This document shows, in pieces, positions 21,148 through 33,030 of a stretch of 64,000 bases of DNA. Where the stretch lies: assembly GCA_022495005.1 (NCBI GenBank), contig JAGYXB010000277.1, positions 1-64,000 on the forward strand, in the 5' to 3' direction. A program made the translations under genes and the position numbers. The notes beneath the pieces were generated by a model, which saw nothing but the letters and a program-made list of their open reading frames with translations, searched no databases and was not told where the DNA came from. Each line of letters opens with the position of its first letter. Position 1 is the first letter of the stretch. The stretch comes from Rhyacophila brunnea (lineage: Eukaryota > Arthropoda > Insecta > Trichoptera > Rhyacophilidae).

Positions 21148-22126
21148 CTTGCATCCACAGAAGTCACTCCAGTTTCGAAAACTAACTAGTCTTCATAGCG
21201 GATGCCAGCCTAGAGAATTCAGTCCAGAACTGACTCCAGTCAGGATGGTAGAAACACACTGATGATTCCGTTTCCACAATTCCACACAATGTGGCCCGAC
21301 CCTTATTCCCGAATACTGGCTATTTATGAGAACTAATTCTTATATCTCAATCTGACATGTCCCGTGAACTGACTGGAGTCTTAAAATCTGAACTGTTTCT
21401 CAAACTCCAGTCTCGAGTTTCTCTAACACGTCATTTGAATATCTAATAATTGTCGATGTAAAACAAATGAATGTGCTTGTAAAATAAGACGGCGAAGAGA
21501 CACTTGGACATGTTTGATTGCTGGAAAATGTCCCAATATGGGAAGTGTGCAAGGAAGTGCTCTCCAGTCAAAGTGTTAATGTATATAATTTGTACGAAAG
21601 AGGCAATAGTGGAACATTTTCATTTAATTTTTGATTGTGTTTATAAGTTAATTAAGTGAAGGGGTGGCGATCAAAACTGGACTTATCCAAAATTGCAGAA
21701 AAATGGACACGAGGTAAAGAGTAGGTGGCCGGAGCGGACAACGCGTTGGCTTATAATGTCGTGGGTTCCAGGTTCTTATCCTGGGTCTGGCAAATACACA
21801 TATTGTGTTTCAATTTGTGCTTGGAGTGTGGACCTAATAGGTTGAGCAAGTGGCTAATATTCATTTCTCGTAAAAAAAATCTTTTATTACAAACTCAAGC
21901 GCTGTGGAGACCAATATGGTCCTACATGTTATTAGGATCGGACATGATCAAAAGAAAAAGAAAGAATATTAATATTTACATGAAAAAATTAATACATTTT
22001 AAATCATAATATTTTCATTATTATTATTGAAATCATAAAGGCATTGCAAAAGGTCTATTTAAATGGTATGTAGATCTGTTATACAGGAACCATAGTATTT
22101 TGTTTATCCCCTAAGACTTCTTCATA
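21148..22126 (+). other. 3' flank of the zinc-finger gene
   Basis: Probably 3' UTR followed by spacer. I find no AATAAA close to the stop. A tRNA-like sequence lies at 21727-21800. Confidence 0.45.
21727..21800 (+). repeat. possible tRNA-derived SINE
   Basis: GGTGGCCGGAGCGG resembles a box A region, GGCTTATAATG an anticodon arm and GGTTCTTATCC a box B. No matching acceptor stem, so not a functional tRNA. Confidence 0.4.
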
Positions 22127-22279
22127 CAGTAAAACCCCATTAATTCGAAATCGACAAGACCCTCAGAGTAATAATATAAAGAGAGTGGCTATTGGTCGGC
22201 AAAATGAAGCCGTGTTTCTTGCGTATAACGCACAGTAGAACCTCAATTTTATTATTATTAACTTCTATGAAACATAAAA

Positions 22280-22432
22280 GTGCGGCCACACCGAAAACAT
22301 GTCGCGCGACAACTCGTTAAATTTTACGATAAGCATGATAATTATCGTGAAATTTCTTAAGCAATTATGATAATTATCGTAAAATTTAACGAGTTGTCGC
22401 GCGACTTGTTGCCGGTGTGGCCCCGGCATTAT
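22280..22432. mobile_element. fold-back MITE of about 150 bp
   Basis: Nearly symmetric: GGCCACACCG at one end and CGGTGTGGCC at the other, with inner arms GTCGCGCGACAACTCGTTAA and its inverse and ATGATAATTATCGT repeats. It is absent from the related sequence at 62820-62840, which reads directly from GAAAC into GTTATACC. Confidence 0.7.
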
Positions 22433-22672
22433 ACCGTCATGTTGCTTCTCAGTACGGCTACCAAATATAAACATAACACAGTTAACCATATTTTCTACTA
22501 AATGAACTAAAAATAATTACCACTAACTTTAAATAAATTTAACACAAAAACAATAAATTTCAGGAGCACGTGCTCGCAGTTTTTGAATGAATAGTCATTA
22601 AAATCAATATTTACTAGCGACCTGTACAAAAAATATTTAATTCAGCCGTAGAAATTCTATCTTACTCTAAGG

Positions 22673-23586
22673 CAGGGGGAGGCAAACTTTTTGGATCGAG
22701 GGCCAAATTCAAGAATTCAAAATGAGCGGCGGGCCGCAAGTAAAATACCATTTTTAGATATACACTATTTATTATTACGAAAAAAAAATTAATGAGAAGA
22801 ATGAAACTATTGTACATTGTTTTTAAATTCAGGTGTTAATTTTGTAGTTGATATTCTCAAAACTGCTTGTAAATGGGCATCGGAGATATTTGATCGTAAA
22901 GAATTTTTATTGAGGTTCATGATCGAAAATGTTTGTTCACATATAGGTTGATCCAAAAATAACGAACATTTTTCTTGCATAATCTTTGAGTTGGTCGAAT
23001 TTGTCTGAATTAAGGGCATTGTAAAATTTGGAGATTTCTTCACGACGATGCAATTCGCTTAAATCAGTGTCACACTGCAGATCAATAATCTCAAGTTGTA
23101 GCTCTGTCGGTACACTATCGATATCTATTGAAAATGGATCGCGTACTATTGCTAAACTTGTCTCAAATTTTTCGGAAGTCACCAAATCTTTGTGAAAAAT
23201 CGTCATTCAGCTTTAATAATTTTACCATATTCTTCAAATTTATATTATGGTATATTCAGCAACTTCTAAGTTGGAAAGTGGTCCACGTTGTTATTCGATA
23301 TTTATCGAAGGAATAACCTGAGTTTTAATTGAAATCCATTCAAACTTTTTACCATATCATGGGCTATTTAAATGTGTCACAATGTTCAACGTAGAAAATA
23401 GTGGTTACATAATGTGAGACGAGACGCAAGGAAGACTGAGACTACTGAGATAATACATTTACGAAACAACAAATTCTTCAAATTTTAATCTAATGTCAAT
23501 ATTTTTTTAAAAATTATAAAAAGTTATTCGTAATCAGAAGTACAATTAATGATGGCGGGCATAAAAATACCATGGACGAGTTTCTG
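22673..23586 (-). mobile_element. hAT element with transposase fragment, copy 1
   Basis: An 8-bp duplication CTCTAAGG flanks it (22665-22672 and 23587-23594). The left end reads CAGGGGGAGGCAAAC. The minus strand keeps hAT transposase C-terminal sequence. Same family as 42916-43884, in the opposite orientation. Confidence 0.85.
22807..23206 (-). pseudogene. hAT transposase C-terminal fragment
   Basis: Two overlapping frames give [20 protein letters not shown] and, after a shift near 22985, [18 protein letters not shown] followed by [14 protein letters not shown]. The pattern E(L)xDL ... CExxFSxMN..K...R..l.D.hL is the dimerisation region of hAT transposases of the ZBED/GTF2IRD2/EPM2AIP1-like type. 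The DDE core is missing. Confidence 0.75.
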
Positions 23587-23710
23587 CTCTAAGGCATATT
23601 GCAGAGATATAAGCATTCCGAATGCTTTCTCACTTGCATTTATGGTTCGTTTTTGTTCAGATTAGCGAATTTCAAATTAACCGAATTCGTATAAATGAGA
23701 TTTTACTGTA

Positions 23711-24505
23711 TATTGAAATATGTGAAGTATTTTTTTGAAAAATTGTATAAAGATCATTTCATAGATATAATGTTATTTGGTATTTAGCAACCTTCCATGG
23801 CGCCGGAATCCGGTTCTCTTGAAGAACAAACAGGCTCCCGTTACCAAGAAACTTTCTTCAGGCATCCATATCACATGACAGAGTCAGGTCTAACGTCACA
23901 TCTTCACTTTGAATCTAATGCTCATGGTCTGAATTCTTATCTCCTCGTTACTCATACAGTTATACCACCGCAAATCTGTCCTCTAATCTCAGTATACGGT
24001 TGCTCTGAGCGATCGTAAGTTCCCATTATACACCACCGTAAACCAGCAGAATGTAGCTGTCGGATAGGCGACATTTGATTTTAAGGTCGCTAAATACCAT
24101 CTACAGAGTGTATACAGTCTAGGTGTGGGTTGCTGGCACAACCTGTGAAGAGGCAAGACGACTGGTGAGCGACAGGAATTCTTGTAGGCGTCATGTGGTG
24201 TTCATATGCTTCAGAAGAATATAATTTACGTAGTATACAGGACCTTTCAGAGACAATACAAGGCCCAGAACATCCAAAGTTTTTGAGCCCCCCCCTCCAA
24301 AATACAAAACTACAAGGAAGAATATATAAAATTCTAGTTTTTATTCATAGTATTTAATGTTAATAATAATTATTTGATTACAATAAATTATTTGCACTGA
24401 CAAATTTAGTTATTATTACATACTAATTGAAAATATCTTCTTTTTCGAAATCTATGATTGGCGTCGCAAGTCCATTTACAGGATAACAGTCTGTTCCTGC
24501 TTTAA
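23711..24505. other. intergenic spacer
   Basis: No supported gene. Sequence around 23797-24018 is open on + but shows no domain or codon pattern I trust. Confidence 0.4.
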
Positions 24506-25294
24506 CCACTTCCCAGTTATATTTTGGTGAGAAAGAGTGTCTAAAAATTGTCAGATATTTTTTTAAACAATTTATTAAAAATTTTATTTTTACGTTTGTT
24601 TTACTTTTTTTCACATTAATTTAACACTTTTTTACAATATTTAAAATTTTATGAAAAATGTCAAATTTTTTGAATGTTTTTCTACATTTTATCACAACAG
24701 ATATGTAGGTTTATGTTTTAAATTTTACGGAAATAATTTTAATAAGTCTTTTTGGCATGGTAAATTTTTAAAAATTCAATACACAACCCTACATCACAAT
24801 CTCGTCTCCTTCCGTATTCGTTTGTCGTTTTCATTCATATGTGAGCAGCATACTTTGCACGTCTATTAGGCCTTTTTTTATTCGCCGTATATGGTATTGG
24901 TTGGTAACTAAAATGAAGCTAATAAGTATAAATAATATATACCTATTTTTTACGAACTTACTTCTAAAATGTGCTCAAAAGTAACTAAATTCAAATTACA
25001 ATAACATGCGACATACCTAACACAAATGAATGAACAATGAAGTCTTGACTAATCAGGCCCGCTCTGCCTGGCAGTAAATAAAGTTTTTATGATGTCATAT
25101 GGCTCATATATCACTCAAATACCAGTCAAAACAAATAATAAACTGTGACATGTTGAAATACGATCTTCCCGAATGTAGCTCGTGATAAACATTCCTGTCA
25201 AGTTGATAAAAAAAACGCCCGACTGAGACTCGGGCTAGTCAGTGTGCGAAGTAAACGCGTGCCCGAGTCACACTCGGAATAAACAGTCAAGTGG
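24506..25294. mobile_element. piggyBac-type non-autonomous element
   Basis: TTAA at 24502-24505 and 25295-25298. The left end is CCACTTCCCAGTTATAT; the right end in reverse is CCACTTGACTGTTTATT. The right subterminal part has the hairpins GCCCGACTGAGACTCGGGC and GCCCGAGTCACACTCGG. No transposase is present. The termini match only partly, so the call is tentative. Confidence 0.5.
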
Positions 25295-25298
25295 TTAA

Positions 25299-27730
25299 GG
25301 CAGGAGATACACCAACCGCTAAACATGACCGCAGTTAGTAGTAATAATTACTTTTTCTACTAGAAATCTGCAATAAAACCTCTTCTGAATAAGTTCCCTT
25401 TCAAAATCACAGAACATTAAGTGATGACTTATATTAAAGGGGAAAAGTCGACTGTTGGTGTTTCACAGACGTATGATCGGTCTTTTGTTGGAGCTACGAT
25501 TTTAAAAAGAAACAAAACTATAACTACCGATACTACTCAAATATTGAATAAAATAAGCCATGTTAAGAAAGGTTAAAAGAGATGATGTCATGAAGCTAAT
25601 GAAGTTCTTCACCTCCCTCCAAATGTGAACTAATTTTATGATGACATCTTGGGGCTTGTGCCAAATCATATTGAACTACCTGAGACAGAAGACGAAGATT
25701 AATTATTTTATTTTCATCATAATTTAGCCATTTTTTAATATTTGTATTTTTCCTAATAAAGCATATAACTTACCCTTGTAATTTTTGTGTTCTTATTTTA
25801 CTAAAAACTGTCTCTATTAAATTCCAAAATGTTAAAATACTATGAGCATGTGAAATCTTATATTCCAAAACCGGCTATTTCCTGGAAAAATTCGAAATAA
25901 AAAAAATGGTTTTTCTTTAATAACTATTAATACGTTTGATGGACTGGTCTAATCTTTTTAGGAAATATAGAAAATTACTCTACCTGTCACAATGTCTTTA
26001 AATTGAATGTGTATTTTAATTCTAAAGGTCTCTCATAGAAAATGTTGATTCCTGAAAAAGTGCAAAAATGGAAATAGTCACTTTTGCATTAGAACCCTAC
26101 AATTGTGGTCATGTTTTTCTCATCAATATCGGCCGTGTTTGGCAACTGGTATGTACCACCCCTAACCGGCACAAAAACTTCACTATCAGATAAGTATAGT
26201 CACTGATTGAACCAGTGTGACATGATACAGCTTTATGATAAGAAAGAAAGTGACAAAATCCTAAATGGCCTACTCCATACATACGTTCGAGTATAGTCAC
26301 CTTTTCACGCTGTCTCGTCTAGGGGTTTTTTATTATAGATATATGCAATATAATTTTTTGAACACTATTTATCCGTTTTTCAAAATTATTCTACCTCTAC
26401 TAAAAATATTGAACATTTTAAAGTTACACTAAGACACATTCTACTTAGGGATAGCATGTGATAACCCTAGCGTCAAACCTTATATGAAAAAAATAGCTTC
26501 ATCAAGGACTGCATTTATCTTAGTTTTGATTGCTATCTCCTATCATCATAATATTTTCATCGTATCATAATACAATATACAATAATATTTAATTTAGTAC
26601 AAGAATCTGTCTGTTATCAAAACTATTTACTTATTACGTTTCGATTATGTATAGAAACAATGGTCGATAATATTATCTGAATTAAAACTTACATAATATT
26701 GTATTTCATCAAACTCTTTTTGGAACATGTACATACCTAATAAAAAGTGTACCCAATGCTATTAATATTCTAAGAATTATTACTGTATGACTTAAATGTT
26801 TCAATATACAAAAATATTGTTTACTTGGTCCATGTGTCAAATAATTTATTAGCTACATTTAATAAACAAAGCACACAATAGATTGTTTTTTTCTTACTAT
26901 GATAATATAATTCCCTAAATCCACATACAGCTGAATTCTGTATTCAATGTTGAGAAATGTAGTATTGGAATATTCTTCGTCAGGACCTCAAGACGTTGTG
27001 ACCCGAATGATTTGGCTGTCGGTTGTCCTGTCATTCTACGACACGCAAGACGTATGGCCACTGAAAGACCCATGGCACTAAAATCGGTGAGACTATCCGG
27101 CGAATACAATGTTTGCTTTAATATTCCAATGCAGCATGTCTAAAAACAAAACAGTGTGGACGACAGGAATGTTAATTAACGATTCTAATAATTCGGCACT
27201 TTAGGGTCAAAGAAATGTGTCTTGATTTTTAGCAATTTTAAATTATGTACGTATAGTATTGGACATAAAATATTATATTTCATTAACTGAGAGAACTTTC
27301 AAAGAGACTAAACTTATCAGAGAGAGATAGTTCAATATGTATCTTCTGAAAACACATAGGGGGCCGAATTATGACCCTGGCCACACGCATTCGAAAACCT
27401 CTTGCGGATGTAATTACTCATAGGTGAACACCATTAGTTATACATACAGGCCAGGTGTTAATAGCTGGACAGAGTGTCAGTTATGGAGAATGTATCTGAA
27501 GTGTGGTATTCCGCACTTGAAGTGACGGGACGCTATAAGTAGTAGGCAGAATAAATGTGAAAGTCGGTGGCGCATGCTGGATTTTTTTAACCCTATCGCC
27601 TTAAAAATCAATAAAAAAATTCCTATGGACTTTCTCAAAATGGACCCCCTCAAACCATTTTTCTGCGTGCGCGCCGGAGTAGTAGCCCTAGCCACATACC
27701 AGAGATTAGACGGACTTCAATCTCTTTGCC
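25299..27730. other. intergenic spacer
   Basis: Mostly featureless AT-rich DNA. At 25608-25705 a decayed + strand reading, VLHLPPNVN then DILGLVPNHIELPE, resembles the acidic N-terminal region of piggyBac-family proteins; this is weak. Nothing else is supported. Confidence 0.4.
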
Positions 27731-27733
27731 TTA

Positions 27734-27938
27734 AGCCGCGTTGACACGGTCCAAGTATACTTGGATCGAGTGCCATCCAAGTGACAGCTTCAAACTAATT
27801 ATTCCTATCCAAGTTAACTTGGATGAGTAGGACGCGGTCCAAGTAGCTTGGATAGGAATAATTAGTATGAAGATGTCTCATACGAGTGCACTTGGATGGC
27901 ACTCGGTCCAAGTGTACTTGGACCGTGTCAACGTGGCT
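27734..27938. mobile_element. palindromic MITE, probably PIF/Harbinger type
   Basis: The arms are AGCCGCGTTGACACGGTCCA at the left and the matching inverse TGGACCGTGTCAACGTGGCT at the right, flanked by TTA (27731-27733 and 27939-27941). A 3-bp TTA target is typical of PIF/Harbinger. It contains four near-palindromes of the form TCCAAGT-NN-CTTGGA. Confidence 0.65.
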
Positions 27939-28344
27939 TTATACAAAAAAAATAGCTTTTCTACACTTTTGAAACAAAACATTGAGATACACAAAGGACA
28001 GCTTAGTCACGATAGGCGGATGGCGGATGACTAATAAAAATTTAAAGTTATGTGGAATAATTAGGTAAGTTTTGTTTTATCTTTATTCTATAACAATCGG
28101 TGGGTCCCTGGCTTTCTTTATTGATCTAGGTATGAAAAATAGAATGTTTCAAGTATACCTATTATAAAATATTTTAAATTATTAAATTACTCTCAAACGT
28201 TTTCACATCATGTAATTATCAAATTAAAATGAAATATTATTTTTCTGTATTTTAAATAGTGAATTTATCGAGATATATTGCATTTTTGACACCCTAATAA
28301 AAATAGTTTTTTTTTCAACGTGAGGCAACCGGACATCGATAAGC

Positions 28345-28397
28345 AGGCAACATTTCTCGTTCTTTCGTACGTTCTTTTTAACTTCCGACACTACAAA
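28345..28397 (+). promoter_or_regulatory. RpL23 transcription start region with pyrimidine tracts
   Basis: The 50 bases before the ATG include TTTCTCGTTCTTTCG and TTCTTTTTAACTTCC. Ribosomal protein genes of animals start in such pyrimidine (TOP/TCT) tracts. No TATA box is evident. The exact start is inferred. Confidence 0.55.
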
Positions 28398-28410
28398 ATG
28401 TCTAAAAGAG
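28398..28410 (+). CDS. RpL23: RpL23 exon 1
   Basis: ATG TCT AAA AGA G followed by donor GTGAGT. A very short first coding exon. Confidence 0.95.
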
Positions 28411-31400
28411 GTGAGTTTTAATCGAAATCTATCGTCATCGGTGTTAAATATAAGTGAAATACTCTGTGGCATCACCAGAAGATGTGAATAATATATCGAT
28501 GATTGTGTAAAAGTATATATTTAACTTCAAAATATATAAATAATGTCAAAATTATATATCGCAGTTCTACGTTCACGTTGGAGTAGTATGGCAGTGACAG
28601 ATGGATTGTTTTTATGATTTAAGGTCGTGGAGGAGCAGCCGGAGCCAAGTTCCGTATTTCCTTGGCTCTGCCCGTGGGAGCAGTTATCAACTGCGCCGAT
28701 AACACCGGTAAGTTCTTCATCAAAACAATTTAACGGAACACTTAACCTACAATAACAGCGCGGCATTTTGTGTAGTGCAGTGAATTTATTGACAGTTCTA
28801 ATCGTTTGTCATATGTAATGTAGCGTTAGTAAAACTAATTTACGTGATTATGGGTGAATCCACGCATCTATATGTAAGTAATTTGTCAATGCTAAAAAAC
28901 CAATGACAGTTCATTATTGTGTAGAGTACCTACTTACGTATTATCTTCTCAGGGAATTCGTTATCAACTTGTCTCTAGGTCATTTTTGCTATTAATTTAA
29001 CTCATAAATATTATGAATTAAAGTAATTAGCCTAATCAAATCATTGTTATTGAAATATATCAGCAGTCACATTGGTTTGTTATTTACTTTAGTTAAAAAT
29101 CATTGGTATCAATGGAGTACACCATATCGTTTTGTGATGAGGTCTTTTGAGACCAAAAACCAAACCGAAACCTAACAACCTACTGTAACCCAAAAATAAT
29201 TAGACTGTTTTTACCAAATCATTAACTCAGAGCATCACAGCGAGATCACTACATAAATATCCATTGTCTGGAAATTAACACAGCAAGCAAGATTTGAATT
29301 AAGACCCTGGTTATAATAATTAAGTCTTTTTTTGTGAACTCCGTTTTAAATGCCCTAGGGCCCAGATATATAATGTTATCTTCATTAATTTTGCCACCTG
29401 CTCAAATAAATGCCTATAGGCACTATCTATTTACAAATTAATGTGTGGTTGCTTTGCAGGTGCTAAGAACTTGTACGTGATAGCCGTACATGGCATCAAG
29501 GGTCGCCTGAACAGATTACCAGCCGCCGGCTCTGGAGACATGATTGTCGCAACAGTCAAGAAAGGAAAGCCAGAACTCCGGAAAAAGGTGAACATTTATC
29601 TATCTATTTTTTTGCGTGTTTGGCAACTCCTATGTTTCTATGTATTGGTAATTCATAGGTATGTAGATTATAATTAATACGGCATGATTATTTAACTTAT
29701 TTTTAAAAATTAAGACTGCTCCAAAGAATTTCGTCTATAAATAGGAGTCTTATATGTTATCTTATCACATATGAAATTGTTTTGCAACCACATAAATAAA
29801 GCATTAATTTGGTAAACTCCACAAACATCGTTCATTTGCAAACGTACAAGTAAAAGAGTACGGTTTTACACAAATTTTAGATGATTTTTCATGTGGTGTA
29901 AGTATGCAAACCAATAAGGTATCAGTTAATTAATATAAGATCATTTTCAGCCAGGAAATTTTATATCACTACGATGTAGGTGAGCACAAGCTAGAAGTGG
30001 ATTCTGTGACAAAATCAAACCTAATTGGTTCATTGCCATGATTGACTGCAAACTTATTTTGATAGCTTACAAATTGTCCCTTTTAAAAACCATATTATTG
30101 GTATCAAACACTTGAATGAATGATTTCTATGGCTACATGTAAATTGTACGTAAAACATTTCACCGTAGCACAGTTCGCTGTGAATTTTCTATCGGAAAGA
30201 AATGACCGTATACTAGGAATACCAGTGGCGAAGACTGCATACTAGGCGATTATTTAAAGCCTACCTTAAGAAAAATATTTTTATTTTCATGTTGACGTAT
30301 TTATATAATCACAAATAATATATTCAATATGCCCAAAGACATCTATCGTATAATTGTCATAATTTTACGATCTTTTCCCATATTTCAATAAGCACCATCT
30401 ATGGCATCTCGAAAGTTTAAAAAAATAGAATACACCGCGTTTGGCTTTACATATTGAATAGAATTATTTTCGCGTGAATCAACGGGTTTTTCAATATGAA
30501 GTTTTTTCTCATTATTTCAAAATGTCTGGCGTCCCGCATACAAATGTACAAGCTCTTTCGTTAGCGCTTACGTCGCGAGAGCACATTTATTCAAAATAAT
30601 TAATAAGATAATTTAAAATTTCTATGGGATTTAATCACATAAATATGTATTGATTGTTAAAAATATAAAATAATTTATCTTGTGATATTTATTTATTTAT
30701 CAAGTTCACTTATTAGACAATTTAGATATCTGATATTGTACCTACCTAAGTCTGTGTTTTAAATATAGAAGTATTTTAAAATGTCTAGCTTTACGGGTTA
30801 AATTATAAATTGTTATGGAACATAATATATATACAACAACGGATATTTTCATAGATGATAGGTAATATATTTTCAGCGTATATTACGTTTATAAATGGTT
30901 AGGAAAATACATAAGTAATTCAAACTAATTGCTTATTTTTATGAACTAATTATAACAAACCAATTAAGCTTTTGAAATTTCTTCGTTAGCGTACTATTCA
31001 TCAGTAGTAATATTGGGTTATCTTCTTATTTCCCGCAAATATATCTGACAAGCATGGTTACTCCCACAGCCTACCTCTTTCAAAAAGTCACCCTTCGCCA
31101 CTGAGGAATACGGTCGCCAATTTTATTAAATTAATTAATTCAATTTTTATAGCTGATTTTGGCAAAGTTCATGAATTCAAAATTGAAAACTTAACGTAAC
31201 AAATAATCCAGTACAAGTGTCCGGACATGAATTTCTATGATGATAAACCAGGAGTTTCGCAAAAATAAAATCTGTTATTTATTTGATGATACTACCTTGG
31301 CAGACTGATGAAAACACATTATAAAAAATTAAAATTCTTGCATTTTATCGTATTATTAATTAATATTTTCCTTTCGTTTCTTCCAGGTAATGCCTGCCGT

Positions 31401-31584
31401 CGTTATAAGGCAGAGAAAACCGTTCCGCAGGCGTGACGGGGTCTTCATATACTTTGAAGACAATGCGGGGGTCATAGTGAACAACAAAGGCGAGATGAAA
31501 GGATCGGCCATCACGGGACCCGTCGCGAAAGAATGCGCAGACCTCTGGCCAAGGATCGCCTCCAACGCCAGCTCAATAGCCTAA
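28398..31584 (+). CDS. RpL23: ribosomal protein L23 (uL14), complete gene span
   Basis: Four exons, 28398-28410, 28624-28707, 29460-29587 and 31387-31584, join in frame to 140 aa plus stop, the same length as vertebrate RPL23. The protein starts MSKRGRGG and includes [17 protein letters not shown], the conserved core [20 protein letters not shown], then [20 protein letters not shown] and ends [18 protein letters not shown]. uL14 sits on the 60S subunit face near the GTPase-factor and eIF6 contact region. All splice sites are GT-AG with good consensus. Intron 3 carries a hAT element (30223-31103). A poly(A) signal AATAAA is at 31924-31929. This is an intact, expressed-looking copy, not a processed pseudogene, since it retains introns. 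Confidence 0.98.
28624..28707 (+). CDS. RpL23: RpL23 exon 2
   Basis: Acceptor TTTAAG, donor GTAAGT. Encodes from the split glycine through [19 protein letters not shown] to CADNT. Confidence 0.97.
28708..29459 (+). other. RpL23 intron 2
   Basis: 752 bases. I looked for an intronic C/D snoRNA: GTGATGA occurs at about 29136, but no matching CTGA box with a terminal stem follows. Nothing called. Confidence 0.6.
29460..29587 (+). CDS. RpL23: RpL23 exon 3
   Basis: Acceptor TTTGCAG, donor GTGAAC. Encodes [20 protein letters not shown] and on to KPELRKK. Confidence 0.97.
29588..31386 (+). other. RpL23 intron 3
   Basis: 1.8 kb. The only feature is the hAT element at 30223-31103; both flanks are AT-rich without signal. 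Confidence 0.7.
30223..31103. mobile_element. non-autonomous hAT element, copy 2, inside RpL23 intron 3
   Basis: It begins CAGTGGCGAAG and ends CTTCGCCACTG, perfect inverted termini, with an 8-bp duplication AGGAATAC at 30215-30222 and 31104-31111. Both ends match 10630-11769 (CTAGGCGATTATTTAAAGCC near the left, CTATTCATCAGTAGTAAT near the right). No ORF. Confidence 0.88.
31387..31584 (+). CDS. RpL23: RpL23 exon 4
   Basis: Acceptor TTCCAG ends at 31386. Encodes [18 protein letters not shown] to SNASSIA, stop TAA at 31582-31584. Confidence 0.98.
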   Translation, partial: VMPAVVIRQRKPFRRRDGVFIYFEDNAGVIVNNKGEMKGSAITGPVAKECADLWPRIASNASSIA

Positions 31585-31923
31585 TCAACTACCACTTCTG
31601 TCCAGTCCAAACGGGAGACATTTCAACTCTTCAGACAAATTCTAACCCAAGAGACAATTAACTCAAGTTTGTTTGAGCAGTGTAAATGATAAGTGTAGTC
31701 ACATCACGGATTTCGCCACCGTGTATACATTCTGGATATTACTACTGACTTTTATTACAGTGTGAACATTTACTCGATTGAAGCAGTTTTTTTTAAATAA
31801 TATTCCTACTGTTTCTATTGATGTAATTCAACTGGATTTTATATGCCGTATGTTGTTTTTGGAATGCATACACGGCTGCAAAGGTTTTTACTATAAGCGC
31901 AATGTATTGTAATGATACATAAT

Positions 31924-31929
31924 AATAAA
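31924..31929 (+). terminator. RpL23 poly(A) signal
   Basis: AATAAA 340 bases after the stop codon, the first canonical signal downstream. Confidence 0.6.
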
Positions 31930-32216
31930 AAAAGTTTAAAAATTATATATTCTATTTTATTATGTACCAACCCGTCACCATACACACAACATTGGCAAAG
32001 GGTGGAGTCGGCTGTAGAGATCTCATTGATATACTACTAGATTAGGAGTTCCCATACAAGTGTCATTTTAAAAATGTACCACAAAAGATATTACGAATAT
32101 CGTCTTATAATATTTCATTGTAGGTATATTGTGTTAAGACCGTTAACATGGATTCCCGAATTTCACCCGTATTGCCCTGGCTGTAACACTAAATTTGCGT
32201 TCTTGGAATATTGACC

Positions 32217-32781
32217 CTAAGCGATGGTGCCCACAGAACGCGTCGGGCGCGCGAAGTCCGCGTATGCAGTGTTTATTCATAACCATAATCACACGTCTCT
32301 CGCCGCGCATTACCCTTCACCTATGTAGTAAGCGGCCCAAGCAGCACAAAATAAATATTATTACAGCGCCTCTCATAACAAAGCAATAAAAATATTATAT
32401 TATTTCGGGCTTGTAATTAAAATTTACGATGACATTATTCAACCAGCGATAAACTGAATACGCAATAAAATAAAACAATGACTTCTCTGTAATTAAATAA
32501 TTGCTTTCCGCCCGTCGATCGACGATGCCTCGCGCAGCGTGTTTTTGCTCGCTGTGTTCAATGAATGGACTCCATTGTATTTTCTTTCATTCGTATCGCC
32601 GAGAAGCGGTGATTCGCGAAAAAACGATGATTCATGCGGCGCGCGCGTATAATGCGTCGCCATATCCAGTGGGCGCTGGTGTATTTGATTACGTTGTATT
32701 TTCAATGATTTATGCGCCACTTGTAGAAATTTTTCGCGAGTGCGGCGCCCGACGCGTTCTGTGGGCACCATCGCTAAGGGT
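32217..32781. mobile_element. 565-bp element with about 40-bp terminal inverted repeats
   Basis: The left end reads CTAAGCGATGGTGCCCACAG, then AACGCGTCGGGCGC; the right end in reverse is identical over most of 38 bases. GC-rich ends with an AT-rich centre. Related to 2501-3012 in the opposite orientation. No transposase, superfamily unknown. Confidence 0.7.
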
Positions 32782-33030
32782 ATGCAAGCTACCAAAAATT
32801 CATGTCTGAGCGGACAGAGCAAGTCGTCATGCGGTGACTATTAGTCAAGATGCAAGCTAGATCGGGCTTACTCATAATTATTGCCAGGTCGTTTTCGAGA
32901 CAAATATTAAGTGAGCTTATATCGAGTTAAGTCTGCTGATATTATAACAGTAAGTTTTAACACTGGCCGAGTCGCCGAAAATCGGGTGTCATTTTAAGAA
33001 GCATATGATTCATCCAGTAGTATATCAATG

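Larger units (their letters stand above)
22127..23708. mobile_element. pogo/Tigger-like element invaded by two other elements
   Basis: TA at 22125-22126 and 23709-23710. The ends are CAGTAAAACCCCATTAATTC and, in reverse, CAGTAAAATCTCATTTATAC. Between 22155 and 22670 and again from 23587, it matches 62723-63135, which lacks the two insertions. No transposase ORF of its own is visible. Confidence 0.75.

Noticed and set aside
23797..24018. 73-codon + strand ORF as a host exon
   Set aside because: No matching splice partners and no domain; not supported.
25201..25294. A bacterial-type terminator or riboswitch from the GC-rich hairpins
   Set aside because: The context is an animal genome and the hairpins lie at the end of a TTAA-flanked element; better read as subterminal repeats.
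28708..29459. Intronic C/D box snoRNA in RpL23
   Set aside because: A GTGATGA box is present, but no CTGA with flanking stem follows at the usual distance.
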